Shown here piece after piece: positions 35,070 to 46,314 of a DNA stretch of 64,000 nucleotides (its first letter is position 1; each line of letters opens with the position of its first letter). The stretch covers positions 17,915,982 to 17,979,981 of the forward strand of contig OX388314.1 in NCBI GenBank assembly GCA_947579605.1. Direction: 5' to 3'. The stretch comes from Athripsodes cinereus (Eukaryota; Arthropoda; Insecta; Trichoptera; Leptoceridae). The translations under genes were made by a program, and so were the position numbers. Below the pieces are notes generated by a model that had not been told where the DNA came from, searched no databases, and worked only from the letters and a program-made list of their open reading frames with translations.

Positions 35070-35218
35070 TAGAAAAGACAACGTAACCTTACTTTTTACC
35101 GCTTTTTCCAAATAAGCTACCGGGTGACATATGACAAAGCACACCTTGTGAAAAAGATGGAGTGCGGGTTCAAGTCTCGTTCGGTGCACTACCAAGTAAG
35201 GTGACGTTGTCTTTTCTA
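35070..35218 (+). mobile_element. tRNA-like sequence enclosed by 23-bp terminal inverted repeats
   Basis: TAGAAAAGACAACGTAACCT (35070 on) and its complement ending at 35218 form 23-bp arms with one mismatch. Inside, 35116-35188 is 73 nt and looks like a whole tRNA. The 5' GC(T)ACCGG pairs with 3' TCGGTGC, apart from one extra T. The T-arm GCGGG-TTCAAGT-CTCGT pairs fully with two wobbles. An A-box-like TGACATATGACAAAGC lies at the expected place. The anticodon arm is damaged. No poly(A) or LINE-type tail is seen. It is probably a tRNA pseudogene or SINE head captured inside a hairpin element, and not a working tRNA. Confidence 0.55.
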
Positions 35219-35224
35219 AGTTTT

Positions 35225-36245
35225 CTTGTGTGTTTAATTTACATATAAAACCTAAAACGATGGTTAATTGTAAAATTACATCGATAAACATTGTGAAATT
35301 AGTTTGTGTCAGCGACGGGAGAAATTGTATCTGGAATCTCTCTAGATAGTTAGTATAGTTATAAGACTTTACTGTAAGAGCAAAATTAATGTCACATTAT
35401 TTTGATCGTCAAACGTAGGCACAATATAAGCTTTTTAATGAAATAATTTTGTTGAGAATAATAAAATTTCTTTATTTTATTGTTGGTATATTCAACTGAA
35501 TAAATTTATTAACAGAACGACAAAAAAATCTTGAATGGTAAATACTTCTGTAATACGAGACTTTTTAATTTATCTCGCATTAACCGCTACTTTATTAAGT
35601 GACAAGTGACATTTTTATTTCTTATTTATATTCAACTTTTATTTATGGAAGTATACTGAGTAATTCAAAGAATTCATTGTACCGCTGTTTGGAATTAAGG
35701 CAATATATTATTAACATCAACTCAAAATAATATAACATATATCCATAAGGATAATTTATACAGAACAAGCTAGTCATAAACTTAAAAGATAATTATAAAA
35801 TATGTTTTTCTACTAACGCGAAAATACACGTATACAATGTACCAAACACGCATAAAATCCAAACTCAGTGCATTTTTCCTTTTGCCCTAGTCGGGATCTG
35901 GTGAATCAAAAGCGAGAATGTGTCTGTGTGTCATGTGTCAAATGTGTCAAGGTGTGTGTGTGTGTCATGTGTCAAACCGGTCGTCAGTAATTCAGGAAGT
36001 GTGAAATATAAATAAGTGTTTAAGAAAAATTTTGGGTGTTAGGTGGTAAAAATATATCTCAAATGATACTCCATGCCTAAGATCTCACCAAATGATTGTA
36101 GTCCTTGTAGTACATACAAGAGAGACGATGGTCTGGCTGAGTTACATTTAAAGAAGGTCCAATCACAGTTGATCTTAGAGAAATGTTCTTTCAACCACAA
36201 GACATATCTAAGCAAGTAATTTATAATTATAAAAAAACAAAGCAC
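35225..36245. other. A+T-rich stretch with a GT-rich minisatellite
   Basis: At about 35918-35980 two copies of GTGTGTCATGTGTCAAA surround a short GT run. No gene was recognised. Confidence 0.5.
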
Positions 36246-36252
36246 TATTTAA

Positions 36253-36699
36253 ATTTCCACTATACATATTTTTACACTCCAACGTTATCGTTCTCACTTG
36301 TGGACATTTTCAAGAGTACTGAGAGAAAAATAAAAATAACAATGTGCTATGGATTGAGGTGAAAGTAGGAGACAGAAGTTGGGGTGGTGGTTGGTATGAA
36401 TTTCTATTGTTTCCATTACATTTTCCGAAAGTGGTGATCGACGTCTAAATGCAAAGTAAAGAATTAAAAATTCGTAAGTATAATATAATATTGTAAACAT
36501 ACAAATCCCTCTCACCTCCCCATTGTTACTATACCCACCCTCAACTAGTATTAAACCTACCATCACTTCACATACTGTTCCTTTACCCCTTCCTTAACCT
36601 CCATCCATACCACACTTTCTCTTTAAGTACTCTTGAAAATGCCCACAAATGTGGACAAAAACGTTAGGGTTTTAAAGTAGGTATATGTAGTGAAAATTT
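36253..36699. mobile_element. Inverted pair of Penelope-like terminal motifs
   Basis: The ends (36253-36330 and 36617-36699) are imperfect inverted repeats of roughly 80 bases. The shared core reads TCTTGAAAATGCCCACAAAT, GTGGACAAAAACGTT on the plus strand at 36631-36666, with CCACA/TGTGG able to pair. The layout (CTTGAAAATG, stem, then AAAACG) is a decayed version of the CTGAAGATG-stem-GAAAACG motif at 47.64 kb. The 285-base middle shows no coding sequence. Confidence 0.45.
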
Positions 36700-37159
36700 G
36701 AACAGTGTTGAAATTTTTGAATTTCAAATTACTTAAAAAAGAAATTTCACAGTGTGAACACAAGTAAGTACATAGCCTTCAACAATACCTATTTGATTTC
36801 AATCACAGTCAATGAGAATATCATTCTTACCAGACGAAGCATCATGTAAACCGTGTATAATAAAAGGAATCACAATATTGGTTTCGACTTCGCAATCTAC
36901 TTTTGCGTGATAACAATACATTATAAAATTGTATACAGTACGTATTATTAAGTAAATGAGCAGCTCGTTTCCTAAATGTAATAATAATTTTTATATTATT
37001 ATTTTTTACTTCAATATTGATGTACGAATAATTTGACTATTTCATAAAGTATTCGTATATGGTAAATTACTTTCAAAATTAAACTCTATATTTATTTAAT
37101 ACACAATAATCGTCTAAAACTCTAAAGAATAGCAAAATTCAGTGGGAAATATTTCTAGA

Positions 37160-37390
37160 TTTCAAAATCAGAGATGGACAAAAAGGGAAGCGGAGTGCAG
37201 ACATCGTGAAGATAAGGGAGGTAGAGGAAGACCTCCTAGAAGATGATCTGATGAAATTAGAAGAATAACTCAGAATAAATATGCCAAGAGGAATAGGGGA
37301 AGACTATCGCTCAACAGTGAAATGAAATTGTGGAGAAAATTAGTGCTAAATGTATATGATGAGAAAAGTGAAATTTACGCTATTTCTTCT
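37160..37390 (+). pseudogene. LINE ORF2 C-terminal fragment
   Basis: The frame beginning near 37214 reads GRGRPPRR, a stop (TGA where W is usual), SDEIRRITQNKYAKRNR, LSLNSEMKLWRKLVLNVYDE. GRPPRRWSDEIR is the typical basic motif after the reverse transcriptase of RTE-like LINEs. It is short and broken, with no recognised tail. Confidence 0.6.
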
Positions 37391-37812
37391 ATTTCCCCAA
37401 TATTCACACAATTTTAATAAGACAAAGAAGAGTTTTTAATTAAAACGAACAACACAATCACGTAATACGATTGGTACCTTTTACATTTTATTCTAAAACT
37501 GGTCCCAAATAAAACTTTTAAAGCATATTTAAAAACAATTTTACTCCGCCTGCTCAATTCATTCACAAGTCACTGCATTTTAATACGCATGCTTTATTTT
37601 CAACGAACAAATTAATTCAGACATCTAATTACCGAAAAGAGTAAAAATGTCATGAATTTCTTTCTTTTCAACATTTTTGATCGTAAATAAAATATTATAG
37701 ATACTATTATATACATTTGTCTTTATATTATATAACCGGTGATAAGCCCTTTACATCCATTATGCTTACAAGTTATTTGTAAATATTTGTATACGTGTAA
37801 ATAATATTATGT

Positions 37813-38010
37813 TCCGTGGAGCACCCGGCAAAAGAATTGGTCTCCCACTCTTATTCGTAGGTTTTCAAACGCCCTGTAAAACAGAAGCTCGAAAAAAAAA
37901 TCAGCGACGAGGTTCGCCACCCACTCTGAACGCCTTATTTTTTCATAGCAGGAAGAGGACAACTTGAGTGTTCATTACATGCAGCCGTAATGGTATAGTA
38001 GTGGTAATAG
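37813..38010 (+). repeat. SINE-G copy, diverged
   Basis: CCGTGGAGCACCCGGCAAAA, GAATTGGTCTCCCACTCTTA, GACGAGGTTCGCCACCCACT, GAGGACAACTTGAGTGTT and a CCGTAATGGTATAGTAGTGG end give the full SINE-G order. The CTACCCCACTTGTGGG piece before the tail is deleted. Confidence 0.7.
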
Positions 38011-38315
38011 TTATAGTATTTTAATATGGCTTCACTTCGAATAAAAAATATGTAATATTTTTTCTTTATACTATAATATATAGATCTATATAATATTGCC
38101 ATCTCCCATGAGTGAAATAACCAGAAAACTAATTGCATTTAATTTACATACAAGTCGTCCTCATCGATCCGTATGATGTAAGAGATTCAGGAAAAGTAGT
38201 AGAGCTATCGTTGAAAACATGTTAAAAAAATATTTTCGTATATTCCTACATATTAGACGGTGTACTAGAATATGAATATCTCCACAAAGGTATGAAGGTA
38301 TATTATCAATTTATA

Positions 38316-38576
38316 TGTCGAGGGTTTACAACTAAAATCCACTAAGTCATTTTAGTTTTGAAATGGGATGAGGGCAGTTTAATGAAAAAAAAATGTTTAG
38401 ATAAATACGAATTCGCAATGTATTGTTTGAACTTTAATTAAGATGATATTGGTAAATGACTTTTAGGCTTTGCAAACAAATACAAACATAGGAAAGATGT
38501 TAGTAACTATAATAGTTTTTGACAACTTTTGTAGCACTAGTCTGACTTAGTGCGTTTTAGTTGCATACCCTCGATG
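38316..38576. mobile_element. MITE with TA flanks (Tc1/mariner-like)
   Basis: TGTCGAGGGTTTACAACTAA (left) pairs with CATCGAGGGTATGCAACTAA (right, complemented), and both continue as AAxxCACTAAGTCA. The inverted repeats are about 36 bp with a few mismatches. A TA lies immediately outside each end (38314-38315, 38577-38578). No transposase is encoded in the 261 bp. TA duplications indicate the Tc1/mariner superfamily, but a chance TA is hard to exclude in this composition. Confidence 0.6.
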
Positions 38577-38907
38577 TATAGGTATGTTTGGTTTGTTAGC
38601 GGGGTAGGTTTCAAGCCAACCACAAAATAGTAACCCCGGGGATTTTTAGGAACCACTATTTAGCTTGATATTCCAGTCTCTGAGATTGACGATGGTTAAA
38701 TCTCTTGTGAAAAAACACTTCGAATCTTTTTTTCAAATGATCTTATAAAAATACAATAAAGAGAAAAAAATGCACTAACAAAAATACAGCAACATTTGTC
38801 TAATTCTACTTTTCATTACAATTTAAATTTATATAAATCAGATTTGAAAAGATTTTGAACATCGGTTGATATAAGTATTTTGTTGGTCTCGAAGAAAAAT
38901 AGCCATT

Positions 38908-39295
38908 ATTATGTTTAGCATTTGAAATGTGGCTCCATCGCCGTATGCTCAGAATTCCCTGGACCGACATGGTTACCAATGCCGAAGTCCTGAGGCGAGC
39001 TAGATTTGACAGGGAGCTGTTATCAATCATCAAGGTTCGGAAGGTTTCACATCTGGGTCATGTTCTGCGTGGAGAAAAACACCACCTTCTCCAACTGATA
39101 TTGAAGGGGAAAATTGAGGGACGCCGAGGTCCCGGTAGGAGACAGATGTCCTGGCTGCGAAACATAAGGGAGTGGACCGGCATCCGAAGTGTGGAAGAGC
39201 TGTTCCGAGCAGCGCAGGACAGGGACAAGTTCGCCGAGGTGATCGCCAACGTTGGGGGGACCCGACAAGGCACTTATAGAAGAAGATTATGTTTA
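38908..39295 (+). mobile_element. LINE-A copy, 5'-truncated, with 10-bp target duplication
   Basis: ATTATGTTTA at 38908-38917 and 39286-39295 brackets 368 bp. The insert is one clean frame: AFEMWLHRRMLRIPWTDMVT, AEVLRRARFDRELLSIIKVR, YLGH-type SHLGHVLRGEKHHLLQL, KIEGRRGPGRRQMSWLRNIR, SVEELFRAAQDRDKF, IANVGGT. It ends GGCACTTATAGAAGAAG. It is the least damaged LINE-A copy here but carries only about 120 codons of ORF2 tail. Confidence 0.88.
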
Positions 39296-39299
39296 TTTA

Positions 39300-40335
39300 T
39301 ATAATCCTCTCTATGAACAAATTTCCAAGCTAAGAAAATATATTAGAATAGGACATGGAAACAGAGGATGGAAGAAATATTTAAACATGTATAGAACAGA
39401 GAAGCAAATGCCAAAATAAAAGCTATAATCACGTCGCAATATCATGACGGAACAAGTAGACCAACTAAACAAATAAGGAAAAATACTTTTATTAAACGTT
39501 TAGTTAGTCCCTTAAGATATTGTTCCGTTCTTTTACGCTCTTCTCAGAAACATATTTAGGGCAAATATTAAAATCAATTCAGCGCTAATTCCGTTTTACA
39601 CGATATTCCTAATGTTATGATGAATCGGTCTTAGGAGCGATATACTGTATTGTGTTAAAAATGGTCAGAACTCTTGTAAAAGGAAAAAAAGTGGTTTGTC
39701 AATGAAAGATAAAAGAATTTTACTATCAAGGCTCGAGCCAAGTAATTAAATGTGTGCACCGACACATTTAATTACTCTAGGAACATTTATTTTGTATATG
39801 CGTTTTGAACAGAAAACAGACTGAAACAAATTCACGACACAAATTCAGGTATCTACTTACACTATCTACTTACCGCGCCACATTTTCATATTAATTGTAA
39901 TGGACTTAAGGTGTAACATAACATCCATAGTCGTTAGCTATATATAGAATATATATATAATACATACTCGTACAGCTGTATGCTATTAGCCGCACTCTTA
40001 ATTAATTTCAAAAGAGAATGGATCTTAAGCGTGCCAAATGCGAGGTGCGGTGGTAAGATTATAATCGATGTAATATACTTTCCTACCTATACCCATTATT
40101 ATAAATATTATATAGTGGAAAACTTCTAAATGTAATTAAATTTTATTCGACATACCGTACAACAAATTTACTACCTATCTACAGGCAAAGTCAGGCAGGT
40201 TAAAAACTTCGCTCGATATTTCACGTTTCATGATATTAATATTTATTTAAAGGCAGAGAGATTTCTAAATATATTCGTTACATATATTATCTATAATTAT
40301 CTATATTGGTTTGGATTAGATTATTAAAATGGTTG
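39300..40335. other. A+T-rich stretch with one short hairpin
   Basis: A 14-bp-arm hairpin (39741-39754 with 39763-39776, AGTAATTAAATGTG) has the loop TGCACCGA, which echoes GTCGGTGCACAC in the flank of fold-back F1. Near 39345-39420 there is faint LINE-like text (TWKQRMEE), too weak to call. Confidence 0.5.
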
Positions 40336-40339
40336 AAAA

Positions 40340-40762
40340 TATTAATATCTAAAATATTGGAATTCCCAAATACTGATTTAAGCGTTAGGAAGAACCTTAC
40401 TAAAGCCTTTGTATGGAGCATTCTGCTATATGGTTGCGAGACGTGGACCATCAGCAAGAATGAAAGCGGATGGTTTGATGAAAAACGAAAAAGTGTTAAT
40501 CAGGATAGGCGAAAGAAGGCAACTCCTTAAAAAGATCAGCCAATAACGAGCTAACTGGATTGGCCACAACATCAGGCGCCCGGGACTGCTCATCGCCATC
40601 TCGAAGGGCAAGACCGAAGGCAGAAATGGTAGAGGCCGACCAAGAGACACCTATATGGACCAACTGTAGCATATACTTAAAACTAAAGGGACTAGCTAAA
40701 AATAGGGAGGAACGAAGAAGAAAATCCAAACTCATTGCAGACCAATCCAATGGATTGTAACT
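40340..40762 (+). pseudogene. LINE-B ORF2 C-terminal pseudogene
   Basis: DLSVRKNLTKAFVWSILLYG, CETWTISKNESGW is readable in one frame from 40376. Then frameshifted remnants of GERRQLLKRISQ, NWIGHNIRRPGLLIAI, GRGRPRDTYMDQL and the end ADQSNGL (stop) follow. The AAFEMW...HWSEHVENE segment is deleted compared with 63.5-63.9 kb. The copy has several indels and ends at GGATTGTAACTCATCATACA. Confidence 0.78.
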
Positions 40763-40780
40763 CATCATACATTGTCCCCT

Positions 40781-40876
40781 TTCACGACACAAGCTTTTAG
40801 TAGCTTACTGTGAAAGGTGTATAAGGTTGTATTTGGGTTTATAACAGAACCCAGATATATCTTTTAAAAAAAAAAT
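40781..40876 (+). repeat. SINE-H body, 5'-truncated, with A tail
   Basis: TTCACGACACAAGCTTTTAG, CTTACTGTGAAAGGTGTATA, AGGTTGTATTTGGGTTTATA, ACCCAGATATATCTTTT then a run of nine or more A residues. The same body occurs on the minus strand at 46.3-46.4 kb attached to a tRNA-like head. It directly follows the LINE-B tail. Confidence 0.7.
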
Positions 40877-40879
40877 TGT

Positions 40880-43800
40880 TCATAGACCATATTGTTGACT
40901 TTTATAATAAAAACGTCTTTTCTCCTTTCCAGTAGTTTTCTTGAAAAAATATTCTTAAAAGTTCTCTCCTTATTACCTAAAGAACCCTTTTAAAAAATCA
41001 AAAAATATTCGAGAAAGTAGCTTTCTATTCTCCGTTAATCTAAAAAAAATGTTAAGTAAATATTTCTTGAAAAAGAGATGAACTGCAATTCTATCTATCA
41101 GAAACTCTAGGATACATTAATTTAATATTCTCTTTAATACTAAAATACTTAGAAGCAGCATCAAGTCCACAAGCTTCATTTAAGAGATTAGTTACGGTTG
41201 ACAAATTACTTTGGCTGGATACAATTACCTAAATGGGATAATCTCTTTAACAAGGTTCCAGTTTATTTTTCTCGATACAGGTTCCGATCATGTCAATATG
41301 GCTCACGAATCTATTCATTACTATTTTATTAACCTCCGATTCATGCTCCATGTTCTCTACGGGTGATTATCTTTTTAAAATCATTTTAATTAAATCAGAA
41401 CAAAAGAAGAAATATCACACATATTTTAACAATTATTACTTTATTAAATCTCAAATCAAATGAATGATTAATGACATTTCAGCTGGTGTAAAAAAGATAT
41501 TTAAAATTATCTATACTCAACTGTGTGTAGTGGAAATATAGGTATAAATAGATTAGCTATACAGGTGTGTTTACATAAACGTAGCTCAAGGTAGATTTTA
41601 CTTTTATAAACATAATTATACATGTTTGTCTACGTGATTGATTATGTGTCTCAAGTGTTATCGCTTTAAGATTTGTACAAAATAGTTTTCATTTACGCAG
41701 TTAGGATTGTGACTAATTGAGTCGCGGTATTTGCAATTTCCTACCAAAACTGAACCTACCACAGATGGTCGAAAAATTGCGTGACAAAAATGCGTGACAC
41801 AAAAAATAATATTCAAACATGTTTCCCACAGCTAAAATTAATCACGAACACACTGTACTTGAGACTAAGAGTCATTGTATTAAAGTGACCATTGTACTAA
41901 AGCATTGCATAATTTTTAGTGTTTTGTTTTTCGGAAAAATGTATTGTAACAAAAATATACAGTTGACAATCACGACACGAATGCCAACAGAATATCAGAC
42001 CTGTGATCACCCGCCACCTTCAGTTTCTTTATCTAATACAGAAACATACCTACAATAATTATACAATGAAAAGCTACAACTTGTAAGTTTACAATGTAAC
42101 TACTTAGAAAATCGTTTCATCCAACATTTATTTTTTAATTTTTTACTATAGACATAATAACTTAGTATTTTTTCAAAATGTATTCGCGAAAGTCACTTTT
42201 TAAATTAAACTAAAACAAGAATTCTATTGCCTCCAAAACAGCTAGAGAGACTAAGTTCAATATAGTGAAATACATTGATTACCTTCATTGTAGGGTATGT
42301 CATGTTGAAAGTAACAAATCAACAAAATCATCCATTTTATTCACCACACAATAATTTATATGTAATAATTGTCTAAACGAGCTATTGTTTTCTCAATGTT
42401 GAAAGCTTTAAAATCGTGGCAGAAGATAGTACGTACCTATTTCCCAATGAAATGATTTTTTATATAATTTACTTGTACGTGTATGAGAAGAGGACATCGT
42501 TTAATTGAATATCTGTCCTTTACGCATTCAAATGATACATCCACTGAGTGTAAAATATAATTTATGGCTTTGTAGATAGTAAGTCACAAAAACTAGGCTA
42601 GCTTAAGCCACGAATTGGGACAGCAGAGGGAAGAATCAAATTATATTATAATGTTTTTTATAGGACATAAATCAAGTGCTCGAATTGGATTCTTGAGTCT
42701 GATTTAAAAAAGAAAGAAGGATAATAATATAAGTAATAAGAATCTATAATAGTAGTTCTAATAAATTTTCTACTTAAATCTCTCGTTGTATTTCCGTTCT
42801 TTAAGGTTCAATGAATAAATCAATTGGTGGTTTCATCTATCTTCTCTGAAATAAGAGAAGGGTAAGTACGAGTATATGAGCGTAGAGAAACGGTAATGGA
42901 AAGACGGTTTAGTATTGAGACCGTCAATAATATTTGATTTCAAAATATCTGAAAGTATACCAAATTAAATTTAATAAAATATAAGTTATTTTTACATCCG
43001 TTTTCTTTTTCGTTAAAACCGTATGGTTTTCGATGAAATATTCATACTTTTTAATCAGTAGCAGCAATTATGTGCGCCTGATTATAAACTTTGATTTTTT
43101 AAGATCTTGGTTCATTAAATTGATAAGTTATTAAAATTTGTAATACTTTTTACGTAAGCTATTTGTATCCTCATAGTCTGTAGGTATAAATAAATAAAAA
43201 AGCAATAAGAAATTGTAGTTTAATTTGTCTAAATACAGAACTTTCAAAATATAATCTGTTAGTAATATCGAATTATTAGATAAACGAGAATGATTTAAAT
43301 TTTACTTTCTCCGAAATCTACTCTTAATGCTTTCAAGGACTTACTAATGCTTTTTCTTTACTTTAAACAATTTTGTTTAAAAGATTCGATACAAGTAATA
43401 AAATAAGGTTTATGTTGAGCTCGATAGAAAATTCAATCAAAAACATTGTTTCTGAAAAAGTTAAATACGTAGATATAAATATAAAAAATCCTCTTTTCAA
43501 ATCGAAACGTTAATTAACTTTAAAACTTTTAAGTTTAAGTATCATTTGAAATATGCAAACTTTCATTTAATTTATTTCGTGCTTTATGTAATATTAAGTT
43601 AAGGGACAAAAAATTCCCGTCTTTTTTGTTCAATACAAGTTCTCATTTATGTTTCAACATTGCTTGTAGTTTTGAAACACAAGTTTGATGTATTAATTAC
43701 AATTTACCATTATCGCAATTGCTTATCGAATCGGAAATATAAAAAGCTACGTCGTGATTCGGAAGGTAATCATGTTACAGCTGATGTCTTATTATCTTGT

Positions 43801-44990
43801 AATATATTTTAAAAATCTATAATAATTAATATTGATCACTTTCTACTAGAAAAGGGACACAATATTAAGTATTTGAAGTATGATGTGATTCCTTAAAATT
43901 TCTATGATTCAAACAAAGCACAAATTCTGTACCACAAATTATATATATTGCTAGTAACAATAAGATTAAAATGAAACAAAATGCAAAATTATTGCACTAC
44001 TGACATTATTAATTTGAGGGAAAGTTCTAATCGTCAGGCTAATGTAACTGTTTCCAAATCTTACACGGGCAATAATTATTTTCCACTTATTTTTTTTTCA
44101 TCCATCATAATAAACAAGTTTTTGATTTGAATAGAATATTGATATGTACCTATACTCGTTATCTTCCGCTTAAAAAATATTGTAATATATTACCAACAGA
44201 GACTAAGAAAATATTAATCAAAAGTTTTCTTCAAATACCTTACTAATAAAATTGATCATTAAATTGAATATGTCTGTATGATAAATTGTAGAGTATGGAA
44301 AAGTATAATGATTTTTGATAAATATATATAAATTTTTCGCCTTACCGTATATCAGATTCTAGATAAAATTGTTTCTCATTCAAAACTGTTTTTAAAAACG
44401 ACTTATTTCTCAAAAAAATAACTGCACTAAATTGTTCTGAAAAGAATTTATAGGTACAAAAAAGATATCTGCAATCCAAAGAATGGGGTGGAAAAATGCG
44501 GACTGAGAAAGGTTTACGATTAAGAGGAGAAAAATCGGAATTCTCGCAAGAAAGACAAAAAATTCACTTTAGAAGTCAATAAGAAAATTCCATATCCAGA
44601 GGTTGACCTCAATAATAGATCTGCGATATTCGTAGTCCTTTCAATTTATTCAGAGAACTAACCGCCGTACTCTACATTGTATGTAAAAGTGAATTCTTTA
44701 TATTTCCGAAAGCAACCATATTACCTCGGAGTAAATAAAGCGGACGGTTTATTAATATATGTTTTTATATTGTTACCTACGTCCTGTACGGACACCTTTT
44801 TTTTAAAAAAAAAAAGTTAAATAATAACATCTACGTATGTAATGCTTTATCATTTGAATAAGCTTTAGACTAATAAAAAAAGTAAAAGTATTATTTATTA
44901 TAGGTAATAAATGAAAAGTCGCATTTGAAAATGCGAGTACACTGTCGGGATTATCATTTATACGATGGGTAGTATGGTAACAAATTTTAA
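40880..44990. other. Long A+T-rich stretch, nothing recognised
   Basis: The longest featureless interval of the window. An open frame at 41819-42058 has no recognisable content. No TE protein, tRNA-like or long inverted repeat was seen by eye. Confidence 0.45.
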
Positions 44991-44996
44991 TAGAAA

Positions 44997-45929
44997 ATGA
45001 TTATATTATTGAAAGAAATGAATGTAGGTGTTGATATGAATAGGATGAATGTAAGAGCGTTAATGTTTGCCGATGATTTGGTATTGATGGCTGAAAGTGA
45101 AAGTGATCTACAGCGAATGATGACGTGTGTGTATGAAAATTGTGCGATTAATGGATTGAGAATGAATGCAAAAAAGACAAAAATTATGGTGTTTGAAAGA
45201 GGAAGTGAGAGAACAGTATGCCAGGTGATGATTGACAACGAAGTGTTAGAGCAAGTTGACGAATGTGTGTACTTAGGTAGCTTGTTCACGAGAGATGGGA
45301 AGTGTGAAAGCGATATTGAAAGGAGAAAAGTTGCTGGCAATAAGGTAAATGGTGCAATCCGACCAATAATTGCAAATAGAAACATATCCACCACAGCTAA
45401 AAGGTTGGTGCACTCTGCTATCTTAGTGCCAACACTTATGTATGCAAGTGAGACGTGGACATGGTTAAAGAAGGATGAAAGTGGCATAAATGCAGTGGAA
45501 ATGAGATCGTTGAGAAGGATGTGTGGTAAAAGTCTGAGAGATCGTGTGCGTAACATTGATATACGAAAGGAATGTGGAATGAAAGTTGGTGTAATAACAA
45601 GGATGAATGTAAATAAGTTAAGATGGTTTGGGCACGTGGAAAGAATGAATGAGGACAGAATGACTAAGAAGATATATTTGTCTGAGAGGAATGGTGCTCG
45701 GAGACGTGGACGTCCGAGGATTAAATGGCAAGATCATTTAAATCAAATCCTACAGGACGGTCACGTGTTGAGCACATTGAACAGGAGAGCATGCATGAGG
45801 AATTGTATGACAGTGACGGAAGCGAAAGATGTATGCAAAGATAGAAGGAAGTGGCGCTCGATCCTTTCTGCCTACCCCGCGAGGGAAGCGGCGTGATGGT
45901 ATGTATGTATGTATGTATGATTATATTAT
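44997..45929 (+). mobile_element. LINE-C copy, 5'-truncated, with 13-bp target duplication
   Basis: ATGATTATATTAT at 44997-45009 and 45917-45929 brackets a 907-bp insertion that ends in GGCGTGATGGTATGTATGTA with about five GTAT units. It is the longest and best-preserved LINE-C copy in the window. Its left end is inside the reverse transcriptase, so it is a dead copy, but sequence identity to its target duplications and an undamaged frame suggest recent insertion. The SINE-G copy to the right used the same target word. Confidence 0.9.
45008..45896 (+). CDS. LINE-C ORF2, C-terminal part, reading frame intact
   Basis: An open frame of about 296 LINE-derived codons. It begins inside the palm of the reverse transcriptase: ALMFADDLVLMAESESDLQR contains the catalytic FADD box. 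It continues with GLRMNAKKTKIMVFERG, CVYLGSLFTRDGKCESDI, LVPTLMYASETWTWLKKDE, MRSLRRMCGKSLRDRVRN, LRWFGHVERMNEDRMTKK, RRRGRPRIKWQDHLNQIL and ends WRSILSAYPAREAA, stop. The ATG at 44997 that opens the frame comes from the target duplication, so the first few codons are host DNA. N-terminal endonuclease, fingers and first catalytic motif are missing. Family: RTE-like or related insect LINE. Confidence 0.85.
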
Positions 45930-46222
45930 CATTAAGCCGTGGAGCACCCGGTAAAGAATTGGTCTCTCACTCTTTACTGCAAGTTTTCGGGTGTTCCGTA
46001 AAAAGCAGGTGTTTGAAAAAATAAAGACATTTTACATCTCAAATTTAGCGATGAGGTTTCCCACCTATCCTGAATGTTTTATTTTTTTAGAGATTTATCA
46101 CAGAGAGGACGGCTTGCATGTTTATTACATGTTTTTTATATGCAAGCCGTCCTCTCTGCTATCCCACTTGTGGGATATGCCGTGATGGTGTAGTAGTAGT
46201 AGTAGCAGTAGATGATTATATT
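45930..46222 (+). mobile_element. SINE-G copy sharing its target site with the LINE-C to the left
   Basis: The full order is present: CCGTGGAGCACCCGGTAAAG (45940 on), CACTCTTTACTGCAAGTTTT, CGGGTGTTCCGTAAAAAGCA, TTAGCGATGAGGTTTCCCAC, GAGAGGACGGCTTGCATG, then CCCACTTGTGGGATATGCCG, TGATGG and a GTAGTAGTAGTAGTAGCAG tail. ATGATTATATT stands on both sides (45917-45927 and 46212-46222). A and B boxes are only hinted at (TGGAGCACCCGG; TTTTCGGGTGTTCC), so a tRNA origin is unproved. The region 46101-46158 is a local inverted duplication unique to this copy. Confidence 0.8.
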
Positions 46223-46314
46223 TTTTCGAGTTTTGTAAAACCAACATGTTTGTGTTGTTTTTAATAGGTAGGTATATATAAAAATGATATTTTTTTATTG
46301 CAATTTTTTTTCCT

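Noticed and set aside
35116..35188. Functional tRNA gene
   Set aside because: Acceptor and T-arm pair well, but there is an extra base in the 5' acceptor strand, the A box is altered and the anticodon arm does not pair properly.
44987..45556. Minus-strand frame of 189 codons, rich in Leu and Ser
   Set aside because: It is antisense to the LINE-C ORF2, which has the FADD box and typical LINE motifs; the long antisense frame is a codon-usage side effect.
46189..46211. (TAG)n run as an independent microsatellite
   Set aside because: The same run ends several SINE-G copies, so it is the retroposon tail.
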